Positions 29,199-37,956 of a DNA stretch of 47,290 nucleotides are shown here, in pieces. The notes below the pieces were generated by a model, which saw only the letters and a list, made by a program, of their open reading frames with translations, ran no database searches and was not told where the DNA came from. Origin of the DNA: an uncultured Pelagibacteraceae bacterium (GTDB lineage: Bacteria > Pseudomonadota > Alphaproteobacteria > Pelagibacterales > Pelagibacteraceae); assembly GCA_902573835.1 (NCBI GenBank), contig CACGKZ010000006.1, positions 1 to 47,290 of the forward strand. Direction: 5' to 3'. Made by a program: the position numbers and the translations under genes. The first letter of the stretch is position 1, and each line of letters starts with the position of its first letter.

Positions 29199-31029
29199 TA
29201 GTTTAGAATTAGGAAAAAAAGTTATAAAAGAAAAAATTCCACTTATACCGAAAAATCCTGGTATTTATAGAATGATAAGTGTTTCTGGAGAAATTTTATA
29301 TATTGGGAAGGCTAAAAATATTCCTAATAGACTAAAAAGTTATGTTTCCGACACAAACTTACCAATAAGAACGGAAAGAATGCTTTCTCTAACACATAAC
29401 TTAGAAGTTACTACAACTAATAATGAGAGTGAGGCTCTTCTTCTAGAAGCTAACCTTATAAAAAAACATAAGCCAAGATTTAATATTTTGTTGAGAGACG
29501 ATAAATCATTTCCGTATATTTATATTGGTCATAAAGATAAATGGCCCCAACTAACTAAACTCCGAGGAAAAAAATCAAGAAATGGTTATTATTTTGGACC
29601 TTTCGCTTCAATAGGATCTGCAAATTGGACAATTAAAATTTTACAAAAAATTTTTCAAATACGAGTTTGTGACGATACTGTTTTCAAAAATAGAGAGAGA
29701 CCATGTATTTTATATCAAATAAAAAGATGTTCTGGTCCATGCGTTGGGCACATCGAAGAATCTCAATATAAAAGAACAGTGTCGGATGCTATAGATTTTA
29801 TTTCTGGCAAATCAAGAAGAATACAAAAATCGTTATCTAAAGACATGGAGCTAGCGAGTAAAGAATTAGATTTTGAGAAAGCTGCAATAGCTAGAGATAG
29901 AATAAAAGCCCTTACCCAAATTCAGACTTCACAAAAAATTAATCAAACAAATTTAAATGAAGCTGATGTTGTAAGTATTTATAAGGAGTCAGGAAAAACG
30001 TGTATACAAGTATTCTTTTTTAGATCAAAACAAAACTGGGGAAATCAAGCTTTTTACCCAAAACACGATACGGACGATAATGTAAAAGAGATAATGACAT
30101 CTTTTTTAACTCAATTTTACGAAAATAAAGTAGTACCAAGCATGATTATAATAAATACTGAGGTTAAAGATTTAAAGCTTTTAGAAAATGCCTTTTCCCT
30201 AAAAGAAAAAAAAGAAGTTTTAATAAAAAAAGCAAAGAGTAAGGATGAAGTAAATATATCAAAATTAGCAGAAAAAAATGCTAAGCAGGCTTTAACTCAA
30301 AAACTTTATCAAGCTGAGAGTAATAACAATTTAATAGAAAGCTTAGCCAACAAGTTTGATTTGAATAATAATATTAATTTTATTGAAGTTTATGATAACA
30401 GTCACAATCAAGGAAGTGATTCTATTGGAGCTCTAATATGTTTTGGAAACGAAGGTTTTATTAAAAAACGGTATAGAAAATTTAATATAAAGAATGAAAA
30501 AGTCAAAAATGATGACTATGGTATGATGAAGGAAGTTTTATTTAGAAGATTTTCAAAAGCAATAAAAGAGAAATCTGGTTCTCTTTCTTTGCCAGAATTA
30601 ATTTTGATAGATGGCGGTAAGGGTCAATATTCAGTAAGTAGAGAAGTATTAAATGAACTAGGTTTGCATGATTTACCAATATTGGCTGTCGCAAAAGGTA
30701 AAAATAGAAATGCAGGTGAAGAAAAAATATACCATGAAAATAAAGAACATATCCTTAAAAAAAATGATCCTTTGTTGTTTTTTATACAAAGGTTACGAGA
30801 TGAAGCCCATAGATTTGCTATAAGCACTCATAGAGCAAAAAGGAAAAAGAGGTTAAGTAAATCTTTATTAGATCAAATTGATGGAATAGGAAAACAAAGA
30901 AAAAGATCTTTACTTAATCATTTCGGGTCAGCTAGATCAGTAGAATCTGCTAGCTTAGATGATTTAAAATCTGTAGAAGGTATTGAAGAAAGTATGGCAA
31001 AGAAAATTTACGATTACTTTCATGAATAA
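29191..31029 (+). CDS. uvrC: excinuclease ABC subunit UvrC
   Basis: UvrC makes the 3' and 5' incisions around a lesion bound by UvrB. The 612-residue protein has the N-terminal GIY-YIG nuclease (PGIYRMIS...[16 protein letters not shown], about 24-52), a Cys-rich segment [17 protein letters not shown] near 170-186, the UVR domain [12 protein letters not shown], the RNase H-like 5' nuclease domain with [10 protein letters not shown] and [10 protein letters not shown], and tandem helix-hairpin-helix motifs at the C-terminus ([20 protein letters not shown]). The start overlaps folB by 8 nt. Confidence 0.97.
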   Translation: MNNSLELGKKVIKEKIPLIPKNPGIYRMISVSGEILYIGKAKNIPNRLKSYVSDTNLPIRTERMLSLTHNLEVTTTNNESEALLLEANLIKKHKPRFNILLRDDKSFPYIYIGHKDKWPQLTKLRGKKSRNGYYFGPFASIGSANWTIKILQKIFQIRVCDDTVFKNRERPCILYQIKRCSGPCVGHIEESQYKRTVSDAIDFISGKSRRIQKSLSKDMELASKELDFEKAAIARDRIKALTQIQTSQKINQTNLNEADVVSIYKESGKTCIQVFFFRSKQNWGNQAFYPKHDTDDNVKEIMTSFLTQFYENKVVPSMIIINTEVKDLKLLENAFSLKEKKEVLIKKAKSKDEVNISKLAEKNAKQALTQKLYQAESNNNLIESLANKFDLNNNINFIEVYDNSHNQGSDSIGALICFGNEGFIKKRYRKFNIKNEKVKNDDYGMMKEVLFRRFSKAIKEKSGSLSLPELILIDGGKGQYSVSREVLNELGLHDLPILAVAKGKNRNAGEEKIYHENKEHILKKNDPLLFFIQRLRDEAHRFAISTHRAKRKKRLSKSLLDQIDGIGKQRKRSLLNHFGSARSVESASLDDLKSVEGIEESMAKKIYDYFHE

Positions 31030-31031
31030 AA

Positions 31032-31616
31032 ATGAAATTTAAAATTCCAAATATATTAACAATAGGAAGAATAATAATAGTTCCTATATTTATTTTTACT
31101 TTTTTTTTACCTGGTTTTTTTGGTGACTTAATTCCCTTTTTTCTTTTTGTATTAGCAAGTTTCACAGATTATTTGGATGGGCTTTTAGCTCGATTGTTTA
31201 AAGAGGAGTCTAAGCTTGGAGAGTTGTTAGATCCTATTGCTGATAAAATTTTAGTTTCTACTGCCCTCCTTTTACTAATAATGAATGGCACAATAAAAAA
31301 TTTTGAGGTAATCGCAGCTATAATAATTATAACGCGAGAAATTTTAATTTCAGGTTTAAGAGAGTTTTTGGCTAAAGGCAGTATTTCTATGCCTGTAACA
31401 AGTTTATCAAAACTAAAAGCTTTTATACAAATGTTTGCTATAGCTGTTCTTTTAACAGGAGATTTTGGTAATAAAATTGTAAACTTTCAGGATTATAACG
31501 CTCAAACCATTGGTATTATTCTTTTGTGGCTATCAGCAGCTATAACTTTATATACAGGTTATGGTTATATGGTAAAGGGGATAGATCATGCTTTGAGTGA
31601 GGATGATAAATCCTAA
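31032..31616 (+). CDS. pgsA: CDP-diacylglycerol--glycerol-3-phosphate 3-phosphatidyltransferase
   Basis: PgsA makes phosphatidylglycerol phosphate, the committed step to phosphatidylglycerol and cardiolipin. This 194-residue membrane protein has the CDP-alcohol phosphotransferase signature in the form DYLDGLLARLFKEESKLGELLDPIADK near residues 42-68, with the characteristic DG..AR...G..LD...D spacing, plus about four to five hydrophobic helices. It starts 2 nt after uvrC, an order (uvrC-pgsA) found widely in proteobacteria. Its end overlaps the convergent ilvE end by 4 bp. Confidence 0.95.
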   Translation: MKFKIPNILTIGRIIIVPIFIFTFFLPGFFGDLIPFFLFVLASFTDYLDGLLARLFKEESKLGELLDPIADKILVSTALLLLIMNGTIKNFEVIAAIIIITREILISGLREFLAKGSISMPVTSLSKLKAFIQMFAIAVLLTGDFGNKIVNFQDYNAQTIGIILLWLSAAITLYTGYGYMVKGIDHALSEDDKS

Positions 31617-32500
31617 GCAGCAGATTTTTTTCTAACGACATTCTGATAACTATCGCTTAAATCTTTAATAAGCTCACAAACTTTAAAATTATATTTATCT
31701 ATTTTAGAAACAGGAGTAATTTCTGCAGCTGTTCCGGTTAAAAAACAACCAACAAATTGCTTCATTTCATCTGGAGAAATTTTTCTCTCATTTACTTTTA
31801 TATTTTTTGACCTAGCTATTTCTATAACCGCTCTTCTTGTAATGCCGTCAAGAAATGAGTCGGGCACAGGAGTGTGTAATTGACCATCTGCTGATTTAAA
31901 GAATATATTTGCTCCAGTTGCTTCAGCAATATTTCCCTCAAAGTCTAACATTAAAGAATCCGTAAATCCTTGCTCCTCTGCCTCATGTTTAGATAAGGTA
32001 CATATCATATACAATCCTGCAGCTTTGGTATCCCAAGGAATAGTATTTGGCGCAGGTCGTCTCCATTTAGATATATTTAATTTAATTCCTTCTATTTTTA
32101 ATTTTGGATCAAAATATGATCCCCACTCCCATGTTGCAATAGCTACATGAACTTTATTTTTCTGAGCTGAAATAGCCATCATTTCGCTTCCTCGCCAAAT
32201 GACTGGTCTTACATAACCATTTTTTACTTTTTGTATATTGACAATATTTTTACAAGCCTCATTAATTTCTTTTTGATTATAAGGAACAACTATTCCCATT
32301 CTCTTAGCAGAATAAAATAATCTTTCTGTGTGCTCTTCCAGTTTAAATATTTCTCCATCGTAAACCCTTTCCCCTTCAAAAACGCAACTTGCATAATGAA
32401 GTCCATGGTTTAACACATGAATTTGGGCATCTTTCCAGTTTATTGCTTTGCCATTAAACCAAATTTTACCAGATCTTTTATCGTAAGGTATCATTTCCAT
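31613..32500 (-). CDS. ilvE: branched-chain amino acid aminotransferase
   Basis: IlvE catalyses the last transamination in leucine, isoleucine and valine synthesis. It is a fold-type IV PLP enzyme. The 295-residue protein begins with MEMIPYDKRSGKIWFNGK and carries LNHGLHYASCVFEGERVY near 31-48, the PLP-Lys region WDTKAAGLYMICTLSKHEA, EATGANIFF near 190-200 and the FLDGITRRAVIEIA motif near 217. This is the usual short proteobacterial form. The gene is divergent from the MarR gene across 79 bp, a proximity I recall from other alphaproteobacteria. Confidence 0.93.
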   Translation of the reverse strand: MEMIPYDKRSGKIWFNGKAINWKDAQIHVLNHGLHYASCVFEGERVYDGEIFKLEEHTERLFYSAKRMGIVVPYNQKEINEACKNIVNIQKVKNGYVRPVIWRGSEMMAISAQKNKVHVAIATWEWGSYFDPKLKIEGIKLNISKWRRPAPNTIPWDTKAAGLYMICTLSKHEAEEQGFTDSLMLDFEGNIAEATGANIFFKSADGQLHTPVPDSFLDGITRRAVIEIARSKNIKVNERKISPDEMKQFVGCFLTGTAAEITPVSKIDKYNFKVCELIKDLSDSYQNVVRKKSAA

Positions 32501-32579
32501 AGAAAAAAATAATATATCTTTTTTTTTGCCAGAAAAAAGTATATTTCTTATTAGAATAAGTCAATATAGCTGACCATTT

Positions 32580-33017
32580 ATGAAAGACTTACTTTATCTT
32601 AAAGACGAGCAAATTAAAGATTTTATACAATTACTTTATTATGCCTATAGAGAAACCTATTCAGATCCAAAAGATATATTATCAAAAAAATTTTTTGGTC
32701 CTGCGCACCTAAGAGCATTAAATTTAATTGAAAGTAATCCGGGTATAAGTTTAGGAGAACTCATATTTAAACTGAAAATTACTAAACAAAGTATTAATAG
32801 AGTAATAAGAGATTTATTAAAATCAAAAATGATAAAACAATTGAAAGATGATGCTGACACGCGGAAAAAAAAATTATATCTTGATAGAGAAGGTAAGATA
32901 TTTTTTGATACAATTTATAAAAAACAAAAAAGAAGAATATTTAATGCTTTAAAAAATTCTGAGCCAGAGTCAGTCGTTAAATTTAAAGAGGTTTTAAAAA
33001 AAATTATTAATGGGTAG
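32580..33017 (+). CDS. MarR-family transcriptional regulator, PetP-like
   Basis: The 145-residue protein has the MarR winged helix-turn-helix: LRALNLIESNPGISLGELIFKLKITKQSINRVIRDLLKSKMIKQ (about 45-88) followed by the wing DDADTRKKKLYLDREG. It overlaps the response-regulator gene by 8 nt. In Rhodobacter capsulatus a MarR-like protein, PetP, is encoded with the response regulator PetR upstream of petABC. This pair has the same composition, so a PetP-like role is plausible but unproven. No ligand can be inferred. Confidence 0.85.
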   Translation: MKDLLYLKDEQIKDFIQLLYYAYRETYSDPKDILSKKFFGPAHLRALNLIESNPGISLGELIFKLKITKQSINRVIRDLLKSKMIKQLKDDADTRKKKLYLDREGKIFFDTIYKKQKRRIFNALKNSEPESVVKFKEVLKKIING

Positions 33018-33684
33018 TTTAAACCATATTTTGGTAGTAGATGACGATGATCGTATAAGAAACCTTTTAAAAGAATATCTTAACGAAAATCATTTTGTAG
33101 TTTCTACCGCTGAAAACTCAGAAGAGGCTAAAATAAAGTTGAACTATTTCAAATTTGATTTAATTGTTCTTGATGTTATGATGCCTGGACAAAATGGTTA
33201 TGAACTCGTAAAAGAAATTAAAAAAGATAATTGTCCACCTATTATTTTGCTCACAGCTAAAGGTGAAGTTGAAAATAGAATTAAAGGTCTGGAATTAGGA
33301 GTTGATGATTATATTGGCAAACCATTTGAACCTAAGGAGCTTCTTCTAAGAATTAATAATATAATTTCGAAAAATGTTAAGATAGATTTAGAAAAAAAAT
33401 ATTCGGTGGGACAAGCTGTAATTGACTTAAATAAAATGATAATTAAATTAAACAATTCTGAGAGAAAAATTAATGTTACTGAAAAAAAAATTTTAATAGA
33501 AATGCTATCTAACCCAGGAAAAACTTACTCAAGATCTCAAATTGGCGATATATCGGGAATATCACAAGAAAGATCAATTGATGTAATGATCACTCGATTA
33601 AGACAGAAAATTGAGATAAATCCAAAAAATCCAAAATTCTTGCAAACTATAAGGGGCTCAGGTTATGTTCTCTGGATTGAATAG
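33010..33684 (+). CDS. OmpR-family response regulator, PetR-like
   Basis: The 224-residue protein has a receiver domain with the acidic cluster DDDD at 11-14, phospho-acceptor Asp55 in LIVLDVMMPGQNGYE and Lys104 in GKPFEPKEL, followed by a winged-helix DNA-binding domain ending in SIDVMITRLRQKIEINPKNPKFLQTIRGSGYVL, the OmpR/PhoB form. It overlaps the upstream MarR gene by 8 nt and the downstream histidine kinase by 20 nt, so the three are co-translated. The kinase below is the likely partner. The regulon is unknown. Confidence 0.93.
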   Translation: MGSLNHILVVDDDDRIRNLLKEYLNENHFVVSTAENSEEAKIKLNYFKFDLIVLDVMMPGQNGYELVKEIKKDNCPPIILLTAKGEVENRIKGLELGVDDYIGKPFEPKELLLRINNIISKNVKIDLEKKYSVGQAVIDLNKMIIKLNNSERKINVTEKKILIEMLSNPGKTYSRSQIGDISGISQERSIDVMITRLRQKIEINPKNPKFLQTIRGSGYVLWIE

Positions 33685-34984
33685 CTTTTTTAAAAGATTT
33701 TTACCTAAAGGTTTATTTTATAGATCATTAATAATTGTTGCAGCCCCTACTATTCTTCTACAGCTAATTGTCACAATTGTTTTTTTTGATAGTATATGGA
33801 TTAAAGCTAATAAAGGAATGACAAGATCGCTTGTAGGTGAAATTAAAACTTTAAGCGATGTTTATAATTCTGATGACAAAAATCAGATAAATTATTTAAC
33901 TGATATATATAAAAAAAATTTTGACTTTGTTATTAACACGATAGAAGACAAAATTCCTCAAGAAGTTTTTGAGAGAAGATTTAGTCCTATGGATAGATCT
34001 CTTAGACGTGAACTTAAATCAACCTTTGGAAATGACAACTACTGGTTTAATACTGTAAATCATTTAGATATTGTTGAAGTAAGAATAAGATCAGAAAACA
34101 AAAATTTGCAATTTTTTTTTCCTAAAGAGAGAATTGCAACATCCTCTGTTAGACTATTTGTTTTATGGATTACATTGCCTTCAATTATTCTTATCCTAAT
34201 AGCTATTCTTTTTTTGAAGAATCAAACTAGGCCGTTAACAAATTTAGCTAAAGCTGCACAGAGATTTGGTAAAGGAGACTATATAAATGAATTTAGACCT
34301 TCTGGTGCTAGAGAAATTAGAAATGCTGCTTATGAATTTGATAGGATGGCAAAAAGAATAAATAGACATTTAAATCAAAGATCTGAAATGCTTTCTGGCA
34401 TAAGTCATGATTTACGAACACCTCTGACAAGATTAAAACTGCAATTAGCCATGGTTAGTGACAAAGATATTTCGAACAATATGTCTAAAGATATTGATGA
34501 AATGGAAAATATGTTAAACGATTATCTACAATTTGCAAAAACTCAAGCTAAAGAAAATACTGAGAAAGTTAGTTTAAAAGATTTATTTCATATCATTGAA
34601 AAAAGAATTAAAAATTCAAACTTAAGTGTAAAAGTTGAAAATGATGTTTCTTTTTATGGAAGGAAGAATGCTCTTCAAAGGTGTTTCTCAAATGTAATAA
34701 ACAACAGTCTCATGTATGGAGAAAGTATAAATGTCACTGTGCAAAAAAGTTCTAATAGAGCGGTAATTTTATTTGATGATGACGGACCTGGTATCCCGCC
34801 TGAACATTATAGAAATGTCTTTAAGCCTTTTTTTAGACTCGATAAAAGTAGAAGTTTAAACAAATCTGGAGTCGGTTTGGGCTTAGCAATAGTTGAGGAT
34901 ATTGTTCATTCGCACGGTGGAAATATTCAGTTGTCGAAAAGTGACATGGGCGGTTTACAAATTAAGATTTCTTTACCCTTTTAG
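33665..34984 (+). CDS. EnvZ-like sensor histidine kinase
   Basis: This 439-residue kinase has two membrane helices (about 21-41 and 162-184) flanking a periplasmic region of about 120 residues, a HAMP domain at about 185-238, and a HisKA domain with phospho-acceptor His248 in LSGISHDLRTPLTRLKLQ. The ATPase domain carries the N box (CFSNVINNSLMYG), the G1 box (FDDDGPGIP), the F box (FKPFFRLDKSR) and the G2 box (GVGLGLAIV). It overlaps the response regulator by 20 nt. The signal sensed is unknown. Its end overlaps the convergent ubiK-like gene by 23 bp. Confidence 0.93.
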   Translation: MFSGLNSFFKRFLPKGLFYRSLIIVAAPTILLQLIVTIVFFDSIWIKANKGMTRSLVGEIKTLSDVYNSDDKNQINYLTDIYKKNFDFVINTIEDKIPQEVFERRFSPMDRSLRRELKSTFGNDNYWFNTVNHLDIVEVRIRSENKNLQFFFPKERIATSSVRLFVLWITLPSIILILIAILFLKNQTRPLTNLAKAAQRFGKGDYINEFRPSGAREIRNAAYEFDRMAKRINRHLNQRSEMLSGISHDLRTPLTRLKLQLAMVSDKDISNNMSKDIDEMENMLNDYLQFAKTQAKENTEKVSLKDLFHIIEKRIKNSNLSVKVENDVSFYGRKNALQRCFSNVINNSLMYGESINVTVQKSSNRAVILFDDDGPGIPPEHYRNVFKPFFRLDKSRSLNKSGVGLGLAIVEDIVHSHGGNIQLSKSDMGGLQIKISLPF

Positions 34985-35201
34985 CTTTTTTTAACAATTT
35001 TTTGATTTTTGTATCTTGTTTTTCTACAAGTTTTTTAAGTATTTCAAATTCTTCTCTCGAAACAAGGTCTAATTTGTTAACGATACTATCTTTTTTAAAT
35101 TTTAAGTTTGTTGTAAATTCTTTTTTAACATCGTTTACAGTCAAAATTCCTGTTTCTAACAAACTTGATAGAGTTTTTAATATTTTTTCTTTATCTGACA
35201 C
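34962..35201 (-). CDS. ubiK: UbiK-like accessory factor (BMFP domain)
   Basis: The 79-residue protein is a short BMFP-domain (YqiC/UbiK) type: a helical N-terminal half followed by a coiled coil VSREEFEILKKLVEKQDTKIKKLLKKA near 47-73, matching the family pattern VSREEFE-VQ--L. UbiK helps assemble the ubiquinone-synthesis complex in E. coli, and BMFP proteins can also bind membranes. It is short and AT-rich, so the call rests mainly on the coiled-coil signature and on its position opposite lgt, as I recall from alphaproteobacteria. It overlaps the kinase 3' end by 23 bp on the opposite strand. Confidence 0.72.
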   Translation of the reverse strand: MSDKEKILKTLSSLLETGILTVNDVKKEFTTNLKFKKDSIVNKLDLVSREEFEILKKLVEKQDTKIKKLLKKAKRVKKS

Positions 35202-35254
35202 ACTATATCTTATTTGATAAGTAAATTTATTTCAATTATGTTATTTATTTTATA

Positions 35255-36034
35255 ATGTATATTCATAATTTAAATCCAATAATTTTTGATTTTGGTATCC
35301 TGTCTTTAAAATGGTATTCTTTAGCCTATTTAGTTGGTGTAATATTTGGATGGTGGTTTGGAAAAAAAATTATTTCATTTATTAATAATAAACATAAAAA
35401 TGATTATAACTTAGATTTATTTGATGATTTTATAACTTATGTAATTATTTCTATAATTATTGGAGGCAGACTAGGTTACGTTTTATTTTATAATTTAAGT
35501 TATTTTTTATCAAATCCTTTAGAAATTTTTTTTATTTGGAAGGGGGGCATGTCGTTCCATGGAGGTCTTTTAGGGATAATTATAGCCACAATATTATTTT
35601 CAAAGAAAAAAGGATTCGATAAACTGGTGTTGCTCGATGTAGTTTCATGTGTTGCACCTGTTGGAATTTTTTTTGGTAGATTAGCTAATTTTATCAATGG
35701 CGAACTTTATGGAAAACCCACTGAACTTCCATGGGCTGTAACCTTTCCATTAGTGGATGAACTTGGGAGACACCCTTCGCAAATTTATGAGGCATTACTT
35801 GAGGGGGGTTTATTATTCATAATTTTAAATCTTATTATTAAAAAGACACCTTACAAAAGAGGTGAGTGTGCTGCTGCATTTTTAATATTTTATTCTTTAT
35901 TTAGAATATTTTCTGAATTTTTCCGAGAACCAGATTTACAAATAGGATATATTTTTAATTATGTAAGTATGGGATCTCTATTAAGTTTTTTTATGTTCTG
36001 CGTAGGAATTGTAATGTATTTTAGGATTAAATGA
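35255..36034 (+). CDS. lgt: prolipoprotein diacylglyceryl transferase Lgt
   Basis: Lgt attaches diacylglycerol from phosphatidylglycerol to the lipobox Cys of prolipoproteins at the inner membrane. The 259-residue protein has seven or so membrane helices and the family signatures: GGRLGYVLFYN near 72-82, MSFHGGLLG near 99-107, and GRLANFINGELYGKPTELPWAVTFP near 146-170, which is the Lgt signature. It is followed by midA and pgeF with overlaps of 4 nt and 1 nt. Its presence shows that lipoprotein maturation exists in this organism, although MlaA here lacks a lipobox. Confidence 0.96.
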   Translation: MYIHNLNPIIFDFGILSLKWYSLAYLVGVIFGWWFGKKIISFINNKHKNDYNLDLFDDFITYVIISIIIGGRLGYVLFYNLSYFLSNPLEIFFIWKGGMSFHGGLLGIIIATILFSKKKGFDKLVLLDVVSCVAPVGIFFGRLANFINGELYGKPTELPWAVTFPLVDELGRHPSQIYEALLEGGLLFIILNLIIKKTPYKRGECAAAFLIFYSLFRIFSEFFREPDLQIGYIFNYVSMGSLLSFFMFCVGIVMYFRIK

Positions 36035-37077
36035 ATAATTTAAATGGAACTTATTCAGTTGATAAATTTATAGAGAGCGCTCTATATGATAAAAGTTACG
36101 GTTATTACTCAAAAAAAAATCCATTTGGGAAACAAGGTGATTTTGTAACTGCACCATTAATATCACCGTTATTTAGTGAGATGGTATTAGTGTGGGTAAT
36201 TTCTTATTGGATAAATCTTGGTAAACCTAAAGAATTTTCTCTAGTTGAGCTTGGCCCAGGAAATGGAAGTTTCTGTAAAACATTTTGTAAAAATTTAAAA
36301 AAATTTCCCTCATTTGAAAACTCAATTAAAATATTTTTATTAGAAAGAAGTAAAAAACTCATTAAAATTCAAAAAAATACTATTAACAATAAAAAAGTTA
36401 CTTGGATAAAAAACTTAGATCAGATAAAGAATGGACCGATTTTATTTTTTGGTAATGAATTTTTTGATTCTATACCAATAAAACAATTCGAAGTTAAAAA
36501 TTTTAGTGTTTATGAAAAGTTTGTAAATTTTAAAAATCATAAATTTAATAAATTTATTTTTAAAGAAGTATCGGCGAAAACGCTTAAAAAATTAAAAAAA
36601 TTGGGTTTACTCAGAAAAAAAGGAACTATTGAATATCCTCAAAAGGGTCTAGAAATTCTGGAGTCAATTGTAAAAAAAATAACTAAGTTTGATGGAGGTA
36701 TTTTGCTTATAGATTATGGTTATTTAAAAGCACAAGGTAATGATACTTTACAATCATTAAAGTCACACAAAAAAAATATATTTTATAATAATGTTGGTAA
36801 AGCAGATATCACATATTTAGTTAATTTTGAGCTTTTAAGTAAATTCCTAACAAGTCAAAAACTTTTTTTAAATAAGATAGTAAATCAAAGTTTTTTTTTA
36901 AAAAAATTAGGTATTTTAGAAAGGGCAGAAATAGTATCTAAAAATGCAAATTTTAAAGAAAAAGCAGATTTATATTATAGACTAGAGAGACTTTTGAGTG
37001 AAAAAAAAATGGGCAGTTTATTTAAAGTTATATTTGCATCAAAAAATAAAACAAATTTTAATCTAGGATTTAAATAA
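36031..37077 (+). CDS. MidA/NDUFAF7-family class I SAM-dependent methyltransferase
   Basis: The 348-residue protein matches the DUF185 family. The start MNNLNGTYSVDKFIESALYDKSYGYYSKKNPFGKQGDFVTAP is typical, followed by the SAM-binding VELGPGNGSFCKTF near 70-83, LFFGNEFFDSIPIKQF near 138-153 and GGILLIDYGY near 223-232. Mitochondrial MidA/NDUFAF7 methylates an arginine in the NDUFS2 subunit of complex I. The bacterial substrate is not established. The ATGA overlap with lgt indicates coupling, and the 1-nt overlap with pgeF continues it. Confidence 0.88.
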   Translation: MNNLNGTYSVDKFIESALYDKSYGYYSKKNPFGKQGDFVTAPLISPLFSEMVLVWVISYWINLGKPKEFSLVELGPGNGSFCKTFCKNLKKFPSFENSIKIFLLERSKKLIKIQKNTINNKKVTWIKNLDQIKNGPILFFGNEFFDSIPIKQFEVKNFSVYEKFVNFKNHKFNKFIFKEVSAKTLKKLKKLGLLRKKGTIEYPQKGLEILESIVKKITKFDGGILLIDYGYLKAQGNDTLQSLKSHKKNIFYNNVGKADITYLVNFELLSKFLTSQKLFLNKIVNQSFFLKKLGILERAEIVSKNANFKEKADLYYRLERLLSEKKMGSLFKVIFASKNKTNFNLGFK

Positions 37078-37847
37078 TGTATTTTTCAAAAAAATTTAAA
37101 AAATTTAAAAATATAAATCATTGTTTTTTTTCAAGAAAAGGTGGTTTTTCTAAAGGTATTTATAAAAGTCTTAATTGTGGTCAAGGCTCAGGGGATGAAA
37201 AGAAAAATATTAATAGAAATTTAAATTTAGTATCAAGAAAAATTAAAATTACTAAAAAAAAACTTCTTTTAATGTATCAAACACATAGCAATAAAGTAAC
37301 TGTAATTAATTATAAAAATAAAAATTTGAATAAATTTAAGTCCGATGCCATAATTACAAAGATTAAGGGAATAGGTTTGGGTGTTGTTACGGCAGATTGT
37401 GTGCCGATTATTCTTTTTGATAAGCAAAATCACATCATTGGATGTGTGCACGCTGGGTGGAAAGGTGCTTTTTCTGGGATTATTGAAAACACAATTAAAC
37501 AATTTAAAAAAATAAATAAGAAAAATAAAATATATGCTGCTGTCGGGCCTTGTATAGGTAATAGAAGTTACGAGGTTGATTTAGCCTTTTATAAAAAATT
37601 TATTTCAAAAACTAAAAAAAATCATATTTATTTTACAAATAAAAAAAAAAATAAAAAATTATTTAACCTCAGAAAATACGTAAACGATAAATTAATCAAA
37701 TTAAATGTTGCAGTAGATAATATAAGTAAAGACACTTTCAAAGAAAAAAGTAATTTCTTTAGTTACAGAAGGTCTCAAAAACTTGGTCAAAATGATTATG
37801 GAAGATGTATTTCAGTGATTGCTATGACAAAGTTTAGCCAAAATTAA
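37077..37847 (+). CDS. pgeF: PgeF/YfiH-family protein (laccase-domain, multicopper polyphenol oxidase fold)
   Basis: The 256-residue protein has the YfiH/DUF152 signatures: FFSRKGGFSKGIYKSLNCG near 15-33, YQTHSNKV near 66-73, ADCVPIILFD near 103-112 and VHAGWKGAFSGIIENTI near 121-137, with the Cys and His residues that bind the metal. E. coli YfiH (PgeF) edits peptidoglycan by removing mis-added serine, and human LACC1 acts on purine nucleosides, so the biological role here is open. It overlaps midA by 1 nt. The spacer to prs is 109 bp. Confidence 0.9.
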   Translation: MYFSKKFKKFKNINHCFFSRKGGFSKGIYKSLNCGQGSGDEKKNINRNLNLVSRKIKITKKKLLLMYQTHSNKVTVINYKNKNLNKFKSDAIITKIKGIGLGVVTADCVPIILFDKQNHIIGCVHAGWKGAFSGIIENTIKQFKKINKKNKIYAAVGPCIGNRSYEVDLAFYKKFISKTKKNHIYFTNKKKNKKLFNLRKYVNDKLIKLNVAVDNISKDTFKEKSNFFSYRRSQKLGQNDYGRCISVIAMTKFSQN

Positions 37848-37956
37848 TCGTTATATTAATAATTGTTAAAGCTCTTTAACGTTAAATCTTCAACAACAAC
37901 TTGATTAAGAACAACTGGAAAAGGTTTAAAAATAATTGTATAAGTAATTACATTTC
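37848..37956. other. spacer upstream of prs with a short inverted repeat
   Basis: This 109-bp spacer precedes prs. GTTAAAG at 37865-37871 and CTTTAAC at 37874-37880 form an inverted repeat around CT. A 2-nt loop is too tight for a normal hairpin, so it is more likely a protein-binding site or chance. A TTGATT at 37901-37906 could be a -35 element, but no good -10 match lies at the right distance. Confidence 0.3.

Noticed and set aside
37865-37880. Rho-independent terminator or riboswitch upstream of prs
   Set aside because: The inverted repeat has a 2-nt loop and no T-run follows. No conserved riboswitch core is visible.
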